A stretch of DNA of 17,094 nucleotides from JAHWKV01 sp040905365 (GTDB lineage Bacteria; Actinomycetota; CADDZG01; JAHWKV01), in NCBI GenBank assembly GCA_040905365.1, contig JBBDRQ010000075.1:1-17094 (forward strand), read 5' to 3'. This document shows positions 1 to 7,657 of the stretch, piece after piece. The stretch's first letter is position 1, and each line of letters starts with the position of its first letter. The notes beneath the pieces are model-generated. The model saw nothing but the letters and a program-made list of their open reading frames with translations, was not told the DNA's origin and did no database searches. The position numbers were made by a program, and so were the translations under genes.

Positions 1-674
<674 letters not shown>

Positions 675-810
675 TGCGTCCTCTTTTCGGTAAGCCTTCA
701 GATTTGTAGGGCGCGGCTTCCGGCGCCTCGGGTGGGAGCGCCGGTAGCGCCGGGTAATGGACGGTATCACTTCCCGCTGAGCTCGCCCAAGCACGGCACG
801 CCGGATTGTG

Positions 811-816
811 TAAACT
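811..816 (+). promoter_or_regulatory. Candidate -10 element for leaderless prk transcript
   Basis: TAAACT ends 5 bases before the ATG at 822, and no Shine-Dalgarno sequence is present there. A TANNNT box at this spacing would place transcription initiation at or next to the A of the start codon, the arrangement of leaderless actinobacterial genes. No convincing -35 element is visible 16-18 bases upstream. Confidence 0.45.
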
Positions 817-821
817 ACGGC

Positions 822-1802
822 ATGGCCAATCGAAATTCATCCCTAGTCAACCGCGCACCGGACGGTGATCGCGGTCCAATCATGTTGGGCGTCGTCGGGG
901 ATTCCGCCACGGGGAAGACCACGCTTACGGCCGGCATTGCGAAAATCGTTGGGCAAGATCGCGTTACGACGATCTGCACCGACGATTACCACAAGTACGA
1001 CCGCCAGGAGCGCAAGGGAATGAACATCACTCCCTTGCATCCGGACTGCAACTACATGGAGATCATCGAGCAGCATCTTCAGTTGTTGTGTGAGGGTCAG
1101 CCGATCCTCAAGCCCATTTACAACCACTCCCACGGGACTTTGGACCGGCCCGAGCTGGTCGTGCCGAAGGACTACATGGTGGTCGAGGGTCTGCACGGAT
1201 TTCACACCAAACGGATGCAAGATTGCTACGACGTCAAGGTTTTCCTGGACCCGCCGGAGGATGTTCGCCGGGCGTGGAAGATCAAACGGGACGTGGGAAA
1301 GCGCAACTATACGGCGGACCAGGTGGACGCCGACCTCGCCAAGCGCGAACCGGATTCTGAGGCTCACATCCGGCCGCAGCGCGCCTACGCGGACATAGTT
1401 GTTCGCTTCTACCCGCCCGGTCCGGACGTGGACGTGGACGCCAGCCACTACAACGTCAAGCTGGTGCTCCGGCCCACTCTTCCGCACCCGTATCTGGCCG
1501 AGATCGCGTCGGCGACCCGCACCTCCAAGTACGAGCCCATCCGCTTTGCTCTGGCCCGCGACCGCGGCCAGCCGGTGGACGTCCTGGAGATCGACGGCAC
1601 CGTGCCTATGGAAGTGGCGGCGGAGGCGGAAGGGATCATCTGGGACCGCATGCACCATGACGGCCAACTGGACCCCAACGCCATCGGTCTGTTTGCCGAG
1701 GGCGACGAGCGACGGGTCTCCGGCCCGTTGGGCCTAACGCAATTGTTGATTGTCTTCCAACTCCAGTCGGCGCGGGTGGGCTCTCCGGTTCACTTCGGCT
1801 AG
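822..1802 (+). CDS. prk: Phosphoribulokinase (actinobacterial type)
   Basis: The enzyme phosphorylates ribulose 5-phosphate with ATP to ribulose 1,5-bisphosphate, the CO2 acceptor of RuBisCO. With the ATG at 822 the protein has 326 residues. It carries a Walker A loop GDSATGKTT at residues 26-34, CTDDYHKYDR at about 52-61, the substrate-binding stretch KPIYNHSHG at about 97-105, and VVEGLHGFH near 120-128 as the Walker B region. The plant-type regulatory cysteine of the P-loop (GDSGCGKS) is a Thr here, so thioredoxin control of that kind is not expected. The frame is open upstream to 732, but that extra sequence shows no homology and overlaps the intergenic promoter area, so ATG 822 is preferred. 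The gene is divergent from rpe. The C-terminus (LGLTQLLIVFQ) resembles other actinobacterial kinases. Confidence 0.95.
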   Translation: MANRNSSLVNRAPDGDRGPIMLGVVGDSATGKTTLTAGIAKIVGQDRVTTICTDDYHKYDRQERKGMNITPLHPDCNYMEIIEQHLQLLCEGQPILKPIYNHSHGTLDRPELVVPKDYMVVEGLHGFHTKRMQDCYDVKVFLDPPEDVRRAWKIKRDVGKRNYTADQVDADLAKREPDSEAHIRPQRAYADIVVRFYPPGPDVDVDASHYNVKLVLRPTLPHPYLAEIASATRTSKYEPIRFALARDRGQPVDVLEIDGTVPMEVAAEAEGIIWDRMHHDGQLDPNAIGLFAEGDERRVSGPLGLTQLLIVFQLQSARVGSPVHFG

Positions 1803-1866
1803 ATAGGTGCGTTTCGGCGCAGCCTGAGCCCGGGTTGAGCTGGGCATCAGGTGTGCCGGGTTCGTC

Positions 1867-3063
1867 ATGCGCATCAGCCAGGCCTCCCGTGTAGGGGGTG
1901 CGGGCCTGCTGGCACTGGTGGCGACGTATGGCATCGGCCGGCAGGCGTACGGTTTGTTCGTGCCGACTTTCCGCCGGGAGTTCGGCCTGTCCCTGGATGT
2001 GCTGGGCTTCTACGCGAGCGCAGCCCAGGCCGGCTACCTGGTGGCCACCGTGGTCACCGGTGTCCTCACTGCCCGTTTCGGGCCTCGCGTGCCGGTGGTG
2101 TCCGGGTGCCTGCTGCTGGCGGTCGGCGCGGCCATGACCGCGTCTGCGCCGGGCCCGCTGCTGCTGGCCGTGGGGATCGCCGCCGCGGGCACGAGCGCCG
2201 GCGGGGCGTGGGGGCCGTTCTCGGATGCGGTCGACAACCAGGTCCCGTTGTCCGGCAGTCGGCGTGCCCTGGCGCTGGTCAATGCCGGCTCTCCGGTTGG
2301 CCTGGTGATCGCCAGCGGCCTCGTGCTGATGGCCGGGGACCGATGGCGGGCCGTGTGGTGGGCGTTCGCAACGATCGGGCTGGTGGCAGCCGCGGTGGCC
2401 TGGAGGGTGCTGTCGCCGGGCGCGGCGGGACCGGCCCTCGACCGTGCACGGCCCCGGCTTGGGTGGTTCCTCCACGCCCGGTCGGCGCGGCTGTTCGTCG
2501 TCACATTGGGAGTGTCGATCACCTCGGGTGCCTACTTCGCGTACGCACCTGACACGGTGCAGGACGCCGGTCTGGCCAGCTGGACCGGTCCGGCGATGTG
2601 GGCGGCCCTGGGAATCGCCGGGGCCGCGGTGGGCGTGTTCAGCGGCGGGATCGCCAACCGGTATGGCTTACGCGGGCCGATCGCCGTGATGCTCGTCCTG
2701 GTAGGTGGATCTACCCTGGTGCTGCTGGTCGCGCCCGGCTCCGTGGTCGCTACCCTAGGATCGGCCGCCCTGTTCGGGGTGGGCTTCACCACGGGGTTTG
2801 CCCTCGTGGTGATGTGGAGCCAGCAGGTCTTCAACGACCGCCCCACCACCGGATTCACACTGGCCATTGTGTTCATCGCGGCCGGGTTCATCATCGGGCC
2901 GAGCCTGTTCGGCGTGCTGGCCACCCGGGTCGGCCGCCCCGCGGCGCTGCTGGCCGCGGCCGCCCCTGCCCTGCTGGTCGCGCTGGTGCCACCGTCGCGC
3001 GAGGACCGCCGCCCCGGCGGGGCCCACGACCCGGACAGGCATGGCGATGCTGCGTCCTTGTAA
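1867..3063 (+). CDS. MFS transporter, 12-TM, substrate unknown
   Basis: This is a 398-residue, very hydrophobic protein with about twelve predicted membrane helices. They fall in two six-helix halves separated by a charged loop around residues 185-200 (SPGAAGPALDRARPRLG). Arg-rich short loops such as ARFGPR after helix 2 and ANRYGLRG in the second half match the major facilitator motif A position. The N-terminal half resembles the YbfB/YjiJ-like MFS group, but the substrate cannot be inferred. No Shine-Dalgarno sequence is evident before the ATG at 1867. The gene is strikingly GC-rich (48 of 60 bases at 2101-2160, 47 of 60 at 2401-2460), against 34 of 60 in a sample of cbbL (4861-4920). This suggests acquisition from another source. 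It sits between prk and cbbR, so a role in autotrophy is possible but unsupported. Confidence 0.85.
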   Translation: MRISQASRVGGAGLLALVATYGIGRQAYGLFVPTFRREFGLSLDVLGFYASAAQAGYLVATVVTGVLTARFGPRVPVVSGCLLLAVGAAMTASAPGPLLLAVGIAAAGTSAGGAWGPFSDAVDNQVPLSGSRRALALVNAGSPVGLVIASGLVLMAGDRWRAVWWAFATIGLVAAAVAWRVLSPGAAGPALDRARPRLGWFLHARSARLFVVTLGVSITSGAYFAYAPDTVQDAGLASWTGPAMWAALGIAGAAVGVFSGGIANRYGLRGPIAVMLVLVGGSTLVLLVAPGSVVATLGSAALFGVGFTTGFALVVMWSQQVFNDRPTTGFTLAIVFIAAGFIIGPSLFGVLATRVGRPAALLAAAAPALLVALVPPSREDRRPGGAHDPDRHGDAASL

Positions 3064-3139
3064 GCCGTCCGACGTCGGCTGGGGCGTCTCCGTGTTCGAA
3101 TCACTGGTATCGACAAGCCCGAGACACTGCCGGCCGGCG

Positions 3140-4066
3140 TTATGCTAAATAGGTCTTGGATGCCCCGAACCAGTCGGAGACTGCCTGCTCGGTGGTGGGC
3201 GCCCGAAGCAGCTCGAGAAACGCTTCGGTACTGTCCGAGTGGTCGTTGCCGGAGCGGTAAAGGACGTGCCAGAAACGCTTGAGGGGGGTCCCCTCGATGT
3301 TCAAGCGGCTTACGATGCCGCCGGCCAGCTCCTTGGCTACGGCGTGGGTGGATATAAGAGTGATGCCGAGCCCGGCGGAGGCGGCCTGCTTCACCGCACC
3401 GTTGCTGCCTAGGGTCATGAACGAGCGGGGCTCGACGCCGGATTCCTGAAAGAACTCCTCCGTGTTGTTCCGGGTTCCTGAGCCGGACTCTCTTAGCAGC
3501 CAGGTTTCGCCGCCGAGCTCGCTTGCTTTGTGCCTACCCTTGGCGAGGGGGTGGTTCGGCGCCCCCACAACTGCGAGGTGGTTTTCCAGGAACGGTTCGC
3601 CGGTGATGTCCCCTTCATTGGGCGGCCTGCCTCCGATCGCGATATCAGCCTGGTACGAGAGCAGGCTGTCGAACACGGTCTGGCGGTTGCCGACCTCCAT
3701 CCACAGCTGGACGTCGGGTTGTTTGCGTTGAAACAATTTGAGTATTGGGGCCATTAGAGATTCGCCGGCGGTGGTCACGGCGGCGATCCTCAGCTGCGCC
3801 GCTTGGCCCGCCTTCTCGCGGGCCCGCCGGCCGGCCTTCTCGGCCAGCCCCAGCATTTGCGAGGCGTAGGAGGCGAACTCCTCGCCGGCTGGAGTGACCC
3901 GGATGCCCCGGCCGTGGCGTTCCAGGAGGGCAACGCCCAGCTCCCGTTGCAGTGAAGAGACGCCGGCCGATACCGAAGGCTCGGTAACGGACAAGCTGGC
4001 GGCCGCGGCTCGGATCGAACCCTGACGGACCACCTCCAGGAAGGTTTTTAGCTGGCCGAAAGTCAT
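3140..4066 (-). CDS. cbbR: LysR-type regulator of the CBB operon (CbbR)
   Basis: This is a 308-residue LysR-family protein. The N-terminal winged helix-turn-helix covers about residues 2-61 (FGQLKTFLEVVRQGSIRAAA, then TEPSVSAGVSSLQRELG and RVTPAGE). A helical linker follows, and then a periplasmic-binding-like effector domain from about residue 90 (LRIAAVTTAGESLMAPIL, ADIAIGG, GLGITLIS). Divergence from cbbLS and the FGQLKTF start are typical of CbbR, which activates CBB genes in response to metabolites such as RuBP or NADPH. The start ATG at 4066 has no Shine-Dalgarno sequence. It lies nine bases after a TAAGAT -10 box, implying a leaderless or three-base-leader mRNA. The gene converges with the MFS gene across a 76-base spacer. 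Identity as an LTTR is certain; assignment as CbbR rests on position and overall likeness. Confidence 0.93.
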   Translation of the reverse strand: MTFGQLKTFLEVVRQGSIRAAAASLSVTEPSVSAGVSSLQRELGVALLERHGRGIRVTPAGEEFASYASQMLGLAEKAGRRAREKAGQAAQLRIAAVTTAGESLMAPILKLFQRKQPDVQLWMEVGNRQTVFDSLLSYQADIAIGGRPPNEGDITGEPFLENHLAVVGAPNHPLAKGRHKASELGGETWLLRESGSGTRNNTEEFFQESGVEPRSFMTLGSNGAVKQAASAGLGITLISTHAVAKELAGGIVSRLNIEGTPLKRFWHVLYRSGNDHSDSTEAFLELLRAPTTEQAVSDWFGASKTYLA

Positions 4067-4075
4067 ATTCCGACG

Positions 4076-4104
4076 ATCTTAAACAGAAATCTAACTAAAG
4101 TCAA
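4076..4104 (-). promoter_or_regulatory. cbbR promoter
   Basis: On the minus strand, TTGACT (4104-4099) and TAAGAT (4081-4076) are separated by exactly 17 bases, close to the housekeeping sigma consensus. The start codon of cbbR lies nine bases beyond the -10 box. The promoter overlaps the candidate CbbR operator, so autorepression is likely (inference). Confidence 0.75.
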
Positions 4105-4117
4105 TAAAACTTAAGTT
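4093..4117. promoter_or_regulatory. Candidate CbbR operator: repeated ACTWAAGT elements
   Basis: AACTTAAGTT at 4108-4117 is a perfect 10-bp palindrome. A near-copy, AACTAAAGT at 4093-4101, lies 15 bases upstream in the same orientation (8 of 9 matches with 4108-4116). Paired AT-rich dyads between divergent LysR and target genes are typical of LTTR recognition and activation sites. The elements overlap the cbbR -35 and lie just upstream of the cbbL -10. Confidence 0.55.
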
Positions 4118-4128
4118 GCTCTCTTGTT

Positions 4129-4134
4129 TATACT
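4129..4134 (+). promoter_or_regulatory. cbbL -10 element
   Basis: TATACT is near-consensus for -10. The region 17-18 bases upstream (around 4105-4111) has no recognisable -35, as expected for an activator-dependent promoter. Initiation near 4141 would give a leader of about 60 bases to the cbbL start at 4202. Confidence 0.6.
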
Positions 4135-4201
4135 CGTCTATCCTGGTACATGGATCCGGTTTCAGGTATGGCCGGACGAGGTTTACGAGATGGAGGATTA
4201 T

Positions 4202-5659
4202 ATGGCCGGAACAAGCGATGGCGAGAGGCCGCGTTGGCTAGCAGGGGTAATGCCCTACAAAGAGATGGGTTACTGGAAGCCCGACTATGTTCCGGAAGAC
4301 AGCGATATAATCGCAGCGTTTCGGATCACTCCCCAGCCTCAGGTGGAGCCCGAGGAAGCTGCTGCCGCCGTAGCCGGTGAATCTTCGACGGCAACGTGGA
4401 CCGTGGTGTGGACGGACCGCCTCACTGCGCACGACAACTACCAGGCCAAGGCTTACAAGGTCATCCCGGTCCCTAACTCGGACCCTCCCCAGTGGATTGC
4501 CTACATCGCCTACAAGCACGACCTGTTCGAGGAAGGGTCGATCCCGAACCTAACCTCCTCGATCATCGGCAACGTGTTCGGGTTCAAGGCGCTCAAGGCT
4601 CTGCGCCTGGAAGACATGCACATCCCCCGGGAGTACATCAAGACCTTCCAGGGGCCCCCGCACGGCATCATCACCGAGCGGGAAATGATCAACAAGTACG
4701 GACGCCCGCTGCTGGGTGCGACCACCAAACCCAAGTTGGGTCTGTCGCCCCGCAACTACGGACGGGTCGTCTACGAGGCTCTGCGCGGCGGTCTGGATTT
4801 CGTCAAGGACGACGAGAACATCAACTCCCAGAACTTCAACCGCTGGCGGGATCGGTACCTGTACTGCATGGAAGCTGTACATCGCGCCGAAGAGGTTACC
4901 GGCGAAACCAAGGGCCACTACCTGAACGTTACCGCTGCCACCATGGAGGACATGTACGAGCGGGCCGAGTTCGCCAAGGAGTTGGGAAGCGTCATCATCA
5001 TGATCGACCTGACCATCGGATTTACCGCGATGACTTCCATGTCGCACTGGGCCCGTGACAACGGTTTGATCCTGCACCTACATAGGGCCGGATACGCCAC
5101 CTACGCACGCCAGAAGAACCACGGCGTCAACTTCCGGGTGCTGTCGAAGTGGTGCCGTCTGCTGGGTGTGGATCACATCCACTCCGGAACGGTTGTCGGC
5201 AAGCTCGAGGGCGACCCGAATGCCATCCGCGGCTACTACAACACCTTGCGGGAAGACAAGCTCGAGGCCAACCCGGTCCAGGGTTTGTACTTCGATCAGG
5301 ACTGGGCTCACATGCCGGGTGTAATGCCGGTCGCATCGGGCGGCATTCACGCCGGACAGATGCATCAGCTCCTGCACTACCTGGGCGAGGATTGTGTTCT
5401 GCAGTTCGGTGGTGGAACCATCGGCCACCCGATGGGTGTCGCCGCCGGCGCAACCGCCAACCGGGTTGCGGTGGAAGCCATGATTCAGGCTCGTAACGAG
5501 GGTCGCGACTACTACAAGGAAGGCCCCGACATTCTGAAGAAGGCTGCCAAGACCTGTCCGGAGTTGGCTTCTGCGCTGGAAGTCTGGGGCGACATCACCT
5601 TCGACTTCGAGTCGACGGATGTCCCGGACGTTCTCGAGACGCCGACCAAGACCAGCTAG
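4202..5659 (+). CDS. cbbL: RuBisCO large subunit, red-type form I
   Basis: The catalytic subunit carboxylates or oxygenates ribulose 1,5-bisphosphate and acts as an L8S8 complex with CbbS. With ATG 4202 the protein is 485 residues, and GGAGGA lies four bases upstream. The frame is open further up to a TTG at 4124, but that region holds the promoter -10. All key residues are present: E60 and N124; K176 and K178 in TTKPKLGL; the carbamylated K202 with Mg ligands D204 and E205 in FVKDDEN; H294 and R295 in LHLHRAG; H327; and the loop 6 lysine K334 in TVVGKLEGD. Motifs such as GVMPYKEMGYW, LHRAGYATYARQKNHG and EVWGDITF are of the red lineage (IC/ID/IE), not the green lineage. In an actinobacterium form IE is the likely subgroup, although a tree would be needed. 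It is followed by cbbS after 26 bases. Confidence 0.98.
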   Translation: MAGTSDGERPRWLAGVMPYKEMGYWKPDYVPEDSDIIAAFRITPQPQVEPEEAAAAVAGESSTATWTVVWTDRLTAHDNYQAKAYKVIPVPNSDPPQWIAYIAYKHDLFEEGSIPNLTSSIIGNVFGFKALKALRLEDMHIPREYIKTFQGPPHGIITEREMINKYGRPLLGATTKPKLGLSPRNYGRVVYEALRGGLDFVKDDENINSQNFNRWRDRYLYCMEAVHRAEEVTGETKGHYLNVTAATMEDMYERAEFAKELGSVIIMIDLTIGFTAMTSMSHWARDNGLILHLHRAGYATYARQKNHGVNFRVLSKWCRLLGVDHIHSGTVVGKLEGDPNAIRGYYNTLREDKLEANPVQGLYFDQDWAHMPGVMPVASGGIHAGQMHQLLHYLGEDCVLQFGGGTIGHPMGVAAGATANRVAVEAMIQARNEGRDYYKEGPDILKKAAKTCPELASALEVWGDITFDFESTDVPDVLETPTKTS

Positions 5660-5685
5660 GGCACGATTTTCAGGGAGAAACAGAC

Positions 5686-6120
5686 ATGGGTACAGGACTA
5701 AAGATCAACCAGGGCACGTTTTCGTTCCTGCCGGATCTGACCGATGAGCAAATCAGGGCGCAGATCCAGTACGGCATCGACAACGGCTGGGCGGTAGCCA
5801 TCGAACACACCGATGACCCGCACCCGCGTAACGTCTACTGGGACATGTGGGGTATGCCGATGTTCGACCTCGAGGACGCGGCCGGCGGCCTTCACGAAGT
5901 CAAGCGGTGCCGGGAAGCGTTTCCCAACCAGTACATAAAGGTCAACCTCTACAACCCGAAGCTGACTAAGCAGACCATTGCGCTGCAGTTCATCGTCAAC
6001 CGTCCCAAGCACGAGCCGGGCTTCCGGCTGGTTAGGACCGAGACGAACGACCGGCATATCCAGTACACGATGGAGCCGTACGCGGCCGGCAAGCCGCACG
6101 GCGATCGTTACTCGGACTAA
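5686..6120 (+). CDS. cbbS: RuBisCO small subunit, red-type
   Basis: This is the small subunit of L8S8 RuBisCO, 144 residues. It begins with the conserved INQGTFSFLPDLTDEQI (residues 7-23), followed by HTDDPHPRNVYWDMWGMPMF at about 41-60 and FIVNRPKHEPGFRLVR at about 102-117, all typical of the red-type family. The C-terminal extension beyond the core (YTMEPYAAGKPHGDRYSD) corresponds to the red-type tail that forms a beta-hairpin lining the central solvent channel, which is known to help assembly in this lineage. An AGGGAGA Shine-Dalgarno sequence stands about seven bases before ATG 5686. It is co-transcribed with cbbL (26-base spacer) and followed by a strong stem-loop before cbbX. Confidence 0.97.
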   Translation: MGTGLKINQGTFSFLPDLTDEQIRAQIQYGIDNGWAVAIEHTDDPHPRNVYWDMWGMPMFDLEDAAGGLHEVKRCREAFPNQYIKVNLYNPKLTKQTIALQFIVNRPKHEPGFRLVRTETNDRHIQYTMEPYAAGKPHGDRYSD

Positions 6121-6138
6121 AAAAGGGGTAATGCTAAT

Positions 6139-6174
6139 CGAGCGGGCGGGGCCGGCGGTGGTCCCGCCCGCTCG
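6139..6174 (+). terminator. 12-bp perfect stem-loop between cbbS and cbbX
   Basis: CGAGCGGGCGGG at 6139-6150 is the exact reverse complement of CCCGCCCGCTCG at 6163-6174, with a 12-base loop. No U-tract follows, so it is not a textbook intrinsic terminator. It could act as a partial terminator or as a 3' stabiliser of the cbbLS mRNA, lowering cbbX expression relative to the subunits. Confidence 0.6.
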
Positions 6175-6226
6175 ACCCAATCTCTAGGGACTAGACCAAC
6201 CATTACCGAAGGGAGCGTGTGAGGCT

Positions 6227-7327
6227 GTGGCTGAAGGTGTTTCCGGCGAAAATCTGATTCGACCCCCATCACAGGGAACCGGCATGGCGCGGCCGGGCAA
6301 CATAGACTCCAGATTCGGCGTTGACGCGCCGGAGGAGGAGTTCGCTGAGTTGGCGGACCCGATGAACGAGATCCCCGACGACCGCGTCGTCGACGCCGAG
6401 AAGTTGTTCTCCGATTCGAAGGTCAAAGAGGTGCTGGAGCAGCTCGATACCGAGCTGATTGCGTTGCACGTCGTCAAGGAGCGCATCAAGGAAATTGCCC
6501 ACCTATTGTTGATCGACCGGCTGCGCCGCAGCATCGGCCTGGAGGCCGAGCCCCCCACCCTCCACATGAGCTTTACGGGCAATCCCGGAACCGGCAAAAC
6601 CACCGTTGCCAGACGTATGGGCCAGATCCTTTGGAGGCTGGGCTACGTTCGCAAAGGGCACGTGGTGACCGCCAGCCGCGACGACCTGGTCGGGCAGTAC
6701 GTCGGCCACACCGCTCCCAAGACCCGTGAGGTGATCAAGCGCGCGATGGGCGGCGTGCTCTTTATCGACGAGGCTTACAACATCTACCGCCTGGACAACG
6801 AGCGTGACTACGGCCAGGAGACCGTGGAGATGTTGCTCGAGGTCATGGAGAACGACCGGCAGGACCTGGTTGTGATCATGGCCGGTTATAAGGACAAGAT
6901 GGAGCGGTTCTTCTCCGACGTTCCGGGCATCTCGTCCCGAATCGCCCATCACGTGGATTTCCCGGACTACGCGGCCGGCGAGCTGTTGGACATCGGCAAG
7001 ATGATGCTCAAGGATCAGCGTTACCGGCTATCGCCGGAGGCGGAGGAGACTTTTCAGGAATACTTGGATCTTCGCCTCACCCGGCCCCACTTTGCCAACG
7101 GGCGCAGCGTCCGCAACGCACTGGACCGGGCAAGGATGCGGCAAGCCATCCGCCTTTTCAATGCCGCCGAAGCGGGGCAAAAGCTGACAAAGAGAGACTT
7201 GGTCACCATTGAGGCCGAGGACATAAGGGCCAGCCGGGTGTTCGACGATATGCACCAAGTCCCCGACGATGCGCAGGACCGGTCCAAGGGCGAGTCGAAG
7301 AAGCAAAAGGAGCCCGCCGGTGGATGA
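6227..7327 (+). CDS. cbbX: Red-type RuBisCO activase CbbX (AAA+)
   Basis: This hexameric AAA+ ATPase pulls on the RuBisCO large-subunit C-terminus to release inhibitory sugar phosphates. It starts at GTG 6227 and has 366 residues. Features are Walker A GNPGTGKT at 118-125, the pore loop QYVGHTAPKT with Y158, Walker B VLFIDE at 177-182, the CbbX-specific RLDNERDYGQE at about 188-198 (allosteric RuBP region), and a PGISSR arginine finger near R238. The C-terminal PHFANGRSVRNALDRARMRQ and EDIRASRVF are classic CbbX. Compared with the usual ~310 residues, there is an N-terminal extension of about 40 residues (charged, low complexity) and a charged C-terminal tail of about 25 residues rich in Lys, Asp and Glu. 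The Shine-Dalgarno AGGGAG lies about 11 bases upstream. It overlaps the next gene by eight bases. Confidence 0.96.
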   Translation: MAEGVSGENLIRPPSQGTGMARPGNIDSRFGVDAPEEEFAELADPMNEIPDDRVVDAEKLFSDSKVKEVLEQLDTELIALHVVKERIKEIAHLLLIDRLRRSIGLEAEPPTLHMSFTGNPGTGKTTVARRMGQILWRLGYVRKGHVVTASRDDLVGQYVGHTAPKTREVIKRAMGGVLFIDEAYNIYRLDNERDYGQETVEMLLEVMENDRQDLVVIMAGYKDKMERFFSDVPGISSRIAHHVDFPDYAAGELLDIGKMMLKDQRYRLSPEAEETFQEYLDLRLTRPHFANGRSVRNALDRARMRQAIRLFNAAEAGQKLTKRDLVTIEAEDIRASRVFDDMHQVPDDAQDRSKGESKKQKEPAGG

Positions 7328-7553
7328 GTGGGGGAGCGCAGCCAGTCAGCGGGTTGTGCTCGGACGTAAGGATGACACGGGCTGGGTCGGCTTCCACTGG
7401 ACCGGGGAAGAGCCCGAGGGCATGAACGATCCCGCAGTGGCGCTTGCCCTGGGCGCTCAGTGGGATGGCGACGAGCTGGTCGTATACAACATGGAGGCGC
7501 TGGAGCACGATTTTTCACATCTGGACCAAGGCTGGATGGAGGACTCTGATTAA
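7320..7553 (+). CDS. 77-residue acidic protein coupled to cbbX, function unknown
   Basis: A GTG at 7320 overlaps the last eight bases of cbbX and is preceded by AAAGGAG with an ideal seven-base spacer, so translation is probably coupled to the activase. The product is 77 residues and acidic, with no Cys, no membrane segment and no signal peptide. It contains recognisable beta-strand-like stretches (RVVLGRKDDTGWVGFHW, DELVVYNMEAL) and a C-terminus rich in Asp and Glu (HLDQGWMEDSD). I do not recognise a family. Its position suggests a role near RuBisCO or CbbX expression or function, but this is inference from coupling alone. Confidence 0.75.
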   Translation: MDEWGSAASQRVVLGRKDDTGWVGFHWTGEEPEGMNDPAVALALGAQWDGDELVVYNMEALEHDFSHLDQGWMEDSD

Positions 7554-7554
7554 T

Positions 7555-7571
7555 GGCCTCCTGGGGAGGCC
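7555..7571 (+). terminator. Short stem-loop after the cbbX operon
   Basis: GGCCTCC and GGAGGCC form a 7-bp stem around a TGG loop, two bases after the stop of the 77-residue gene. There is no T-tract, so termination activity is uncertain. Confidence 0.35.
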
Positions 7572-7657
7572 TCGTCGAGCCGGGCCGCTCCTGAACGCCG
7601 ACCAACGCAGCCGCCCGGCCGCCCGGCAATATCTCCAAAGCCGAGCTACTTAGGCTT

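Noticed and set aside
843..1667. 274-codon open frame antisense to prk
   Set aside because: It is a shadow of high-GC prk codons in the opposite strand, with no family motifs.
1636..2475. 279-codon minus-strand frame opposite the MFS gene
   Set aside because: It has Arg/Pro/Gly-rich composition typical of antisense frames in GC-rich DNA, and the plus strand encodes a clear transporter.
3050..3110. tRNA-like fragment after the MFS gene (CTTGTAA loop-like and TTCGAAT T-loop-like sequences)
   Set aside because: The arms do not pair properly (the T-stem has only three pairs, the anticodon stem has a mismatch, and the spacing between them is too long), and no acceptor stem is found. A degraded tRNA attachment site for the GC-rich gene is imaginable but unsupported.
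4124..4201. Longer cbbL starting at TTG 4124
   Set aside because: The extra 26 codons include the TATACT -10 box and match no RuBisCO N-terminus, while ATG 4202 has GGAGGA upstream.
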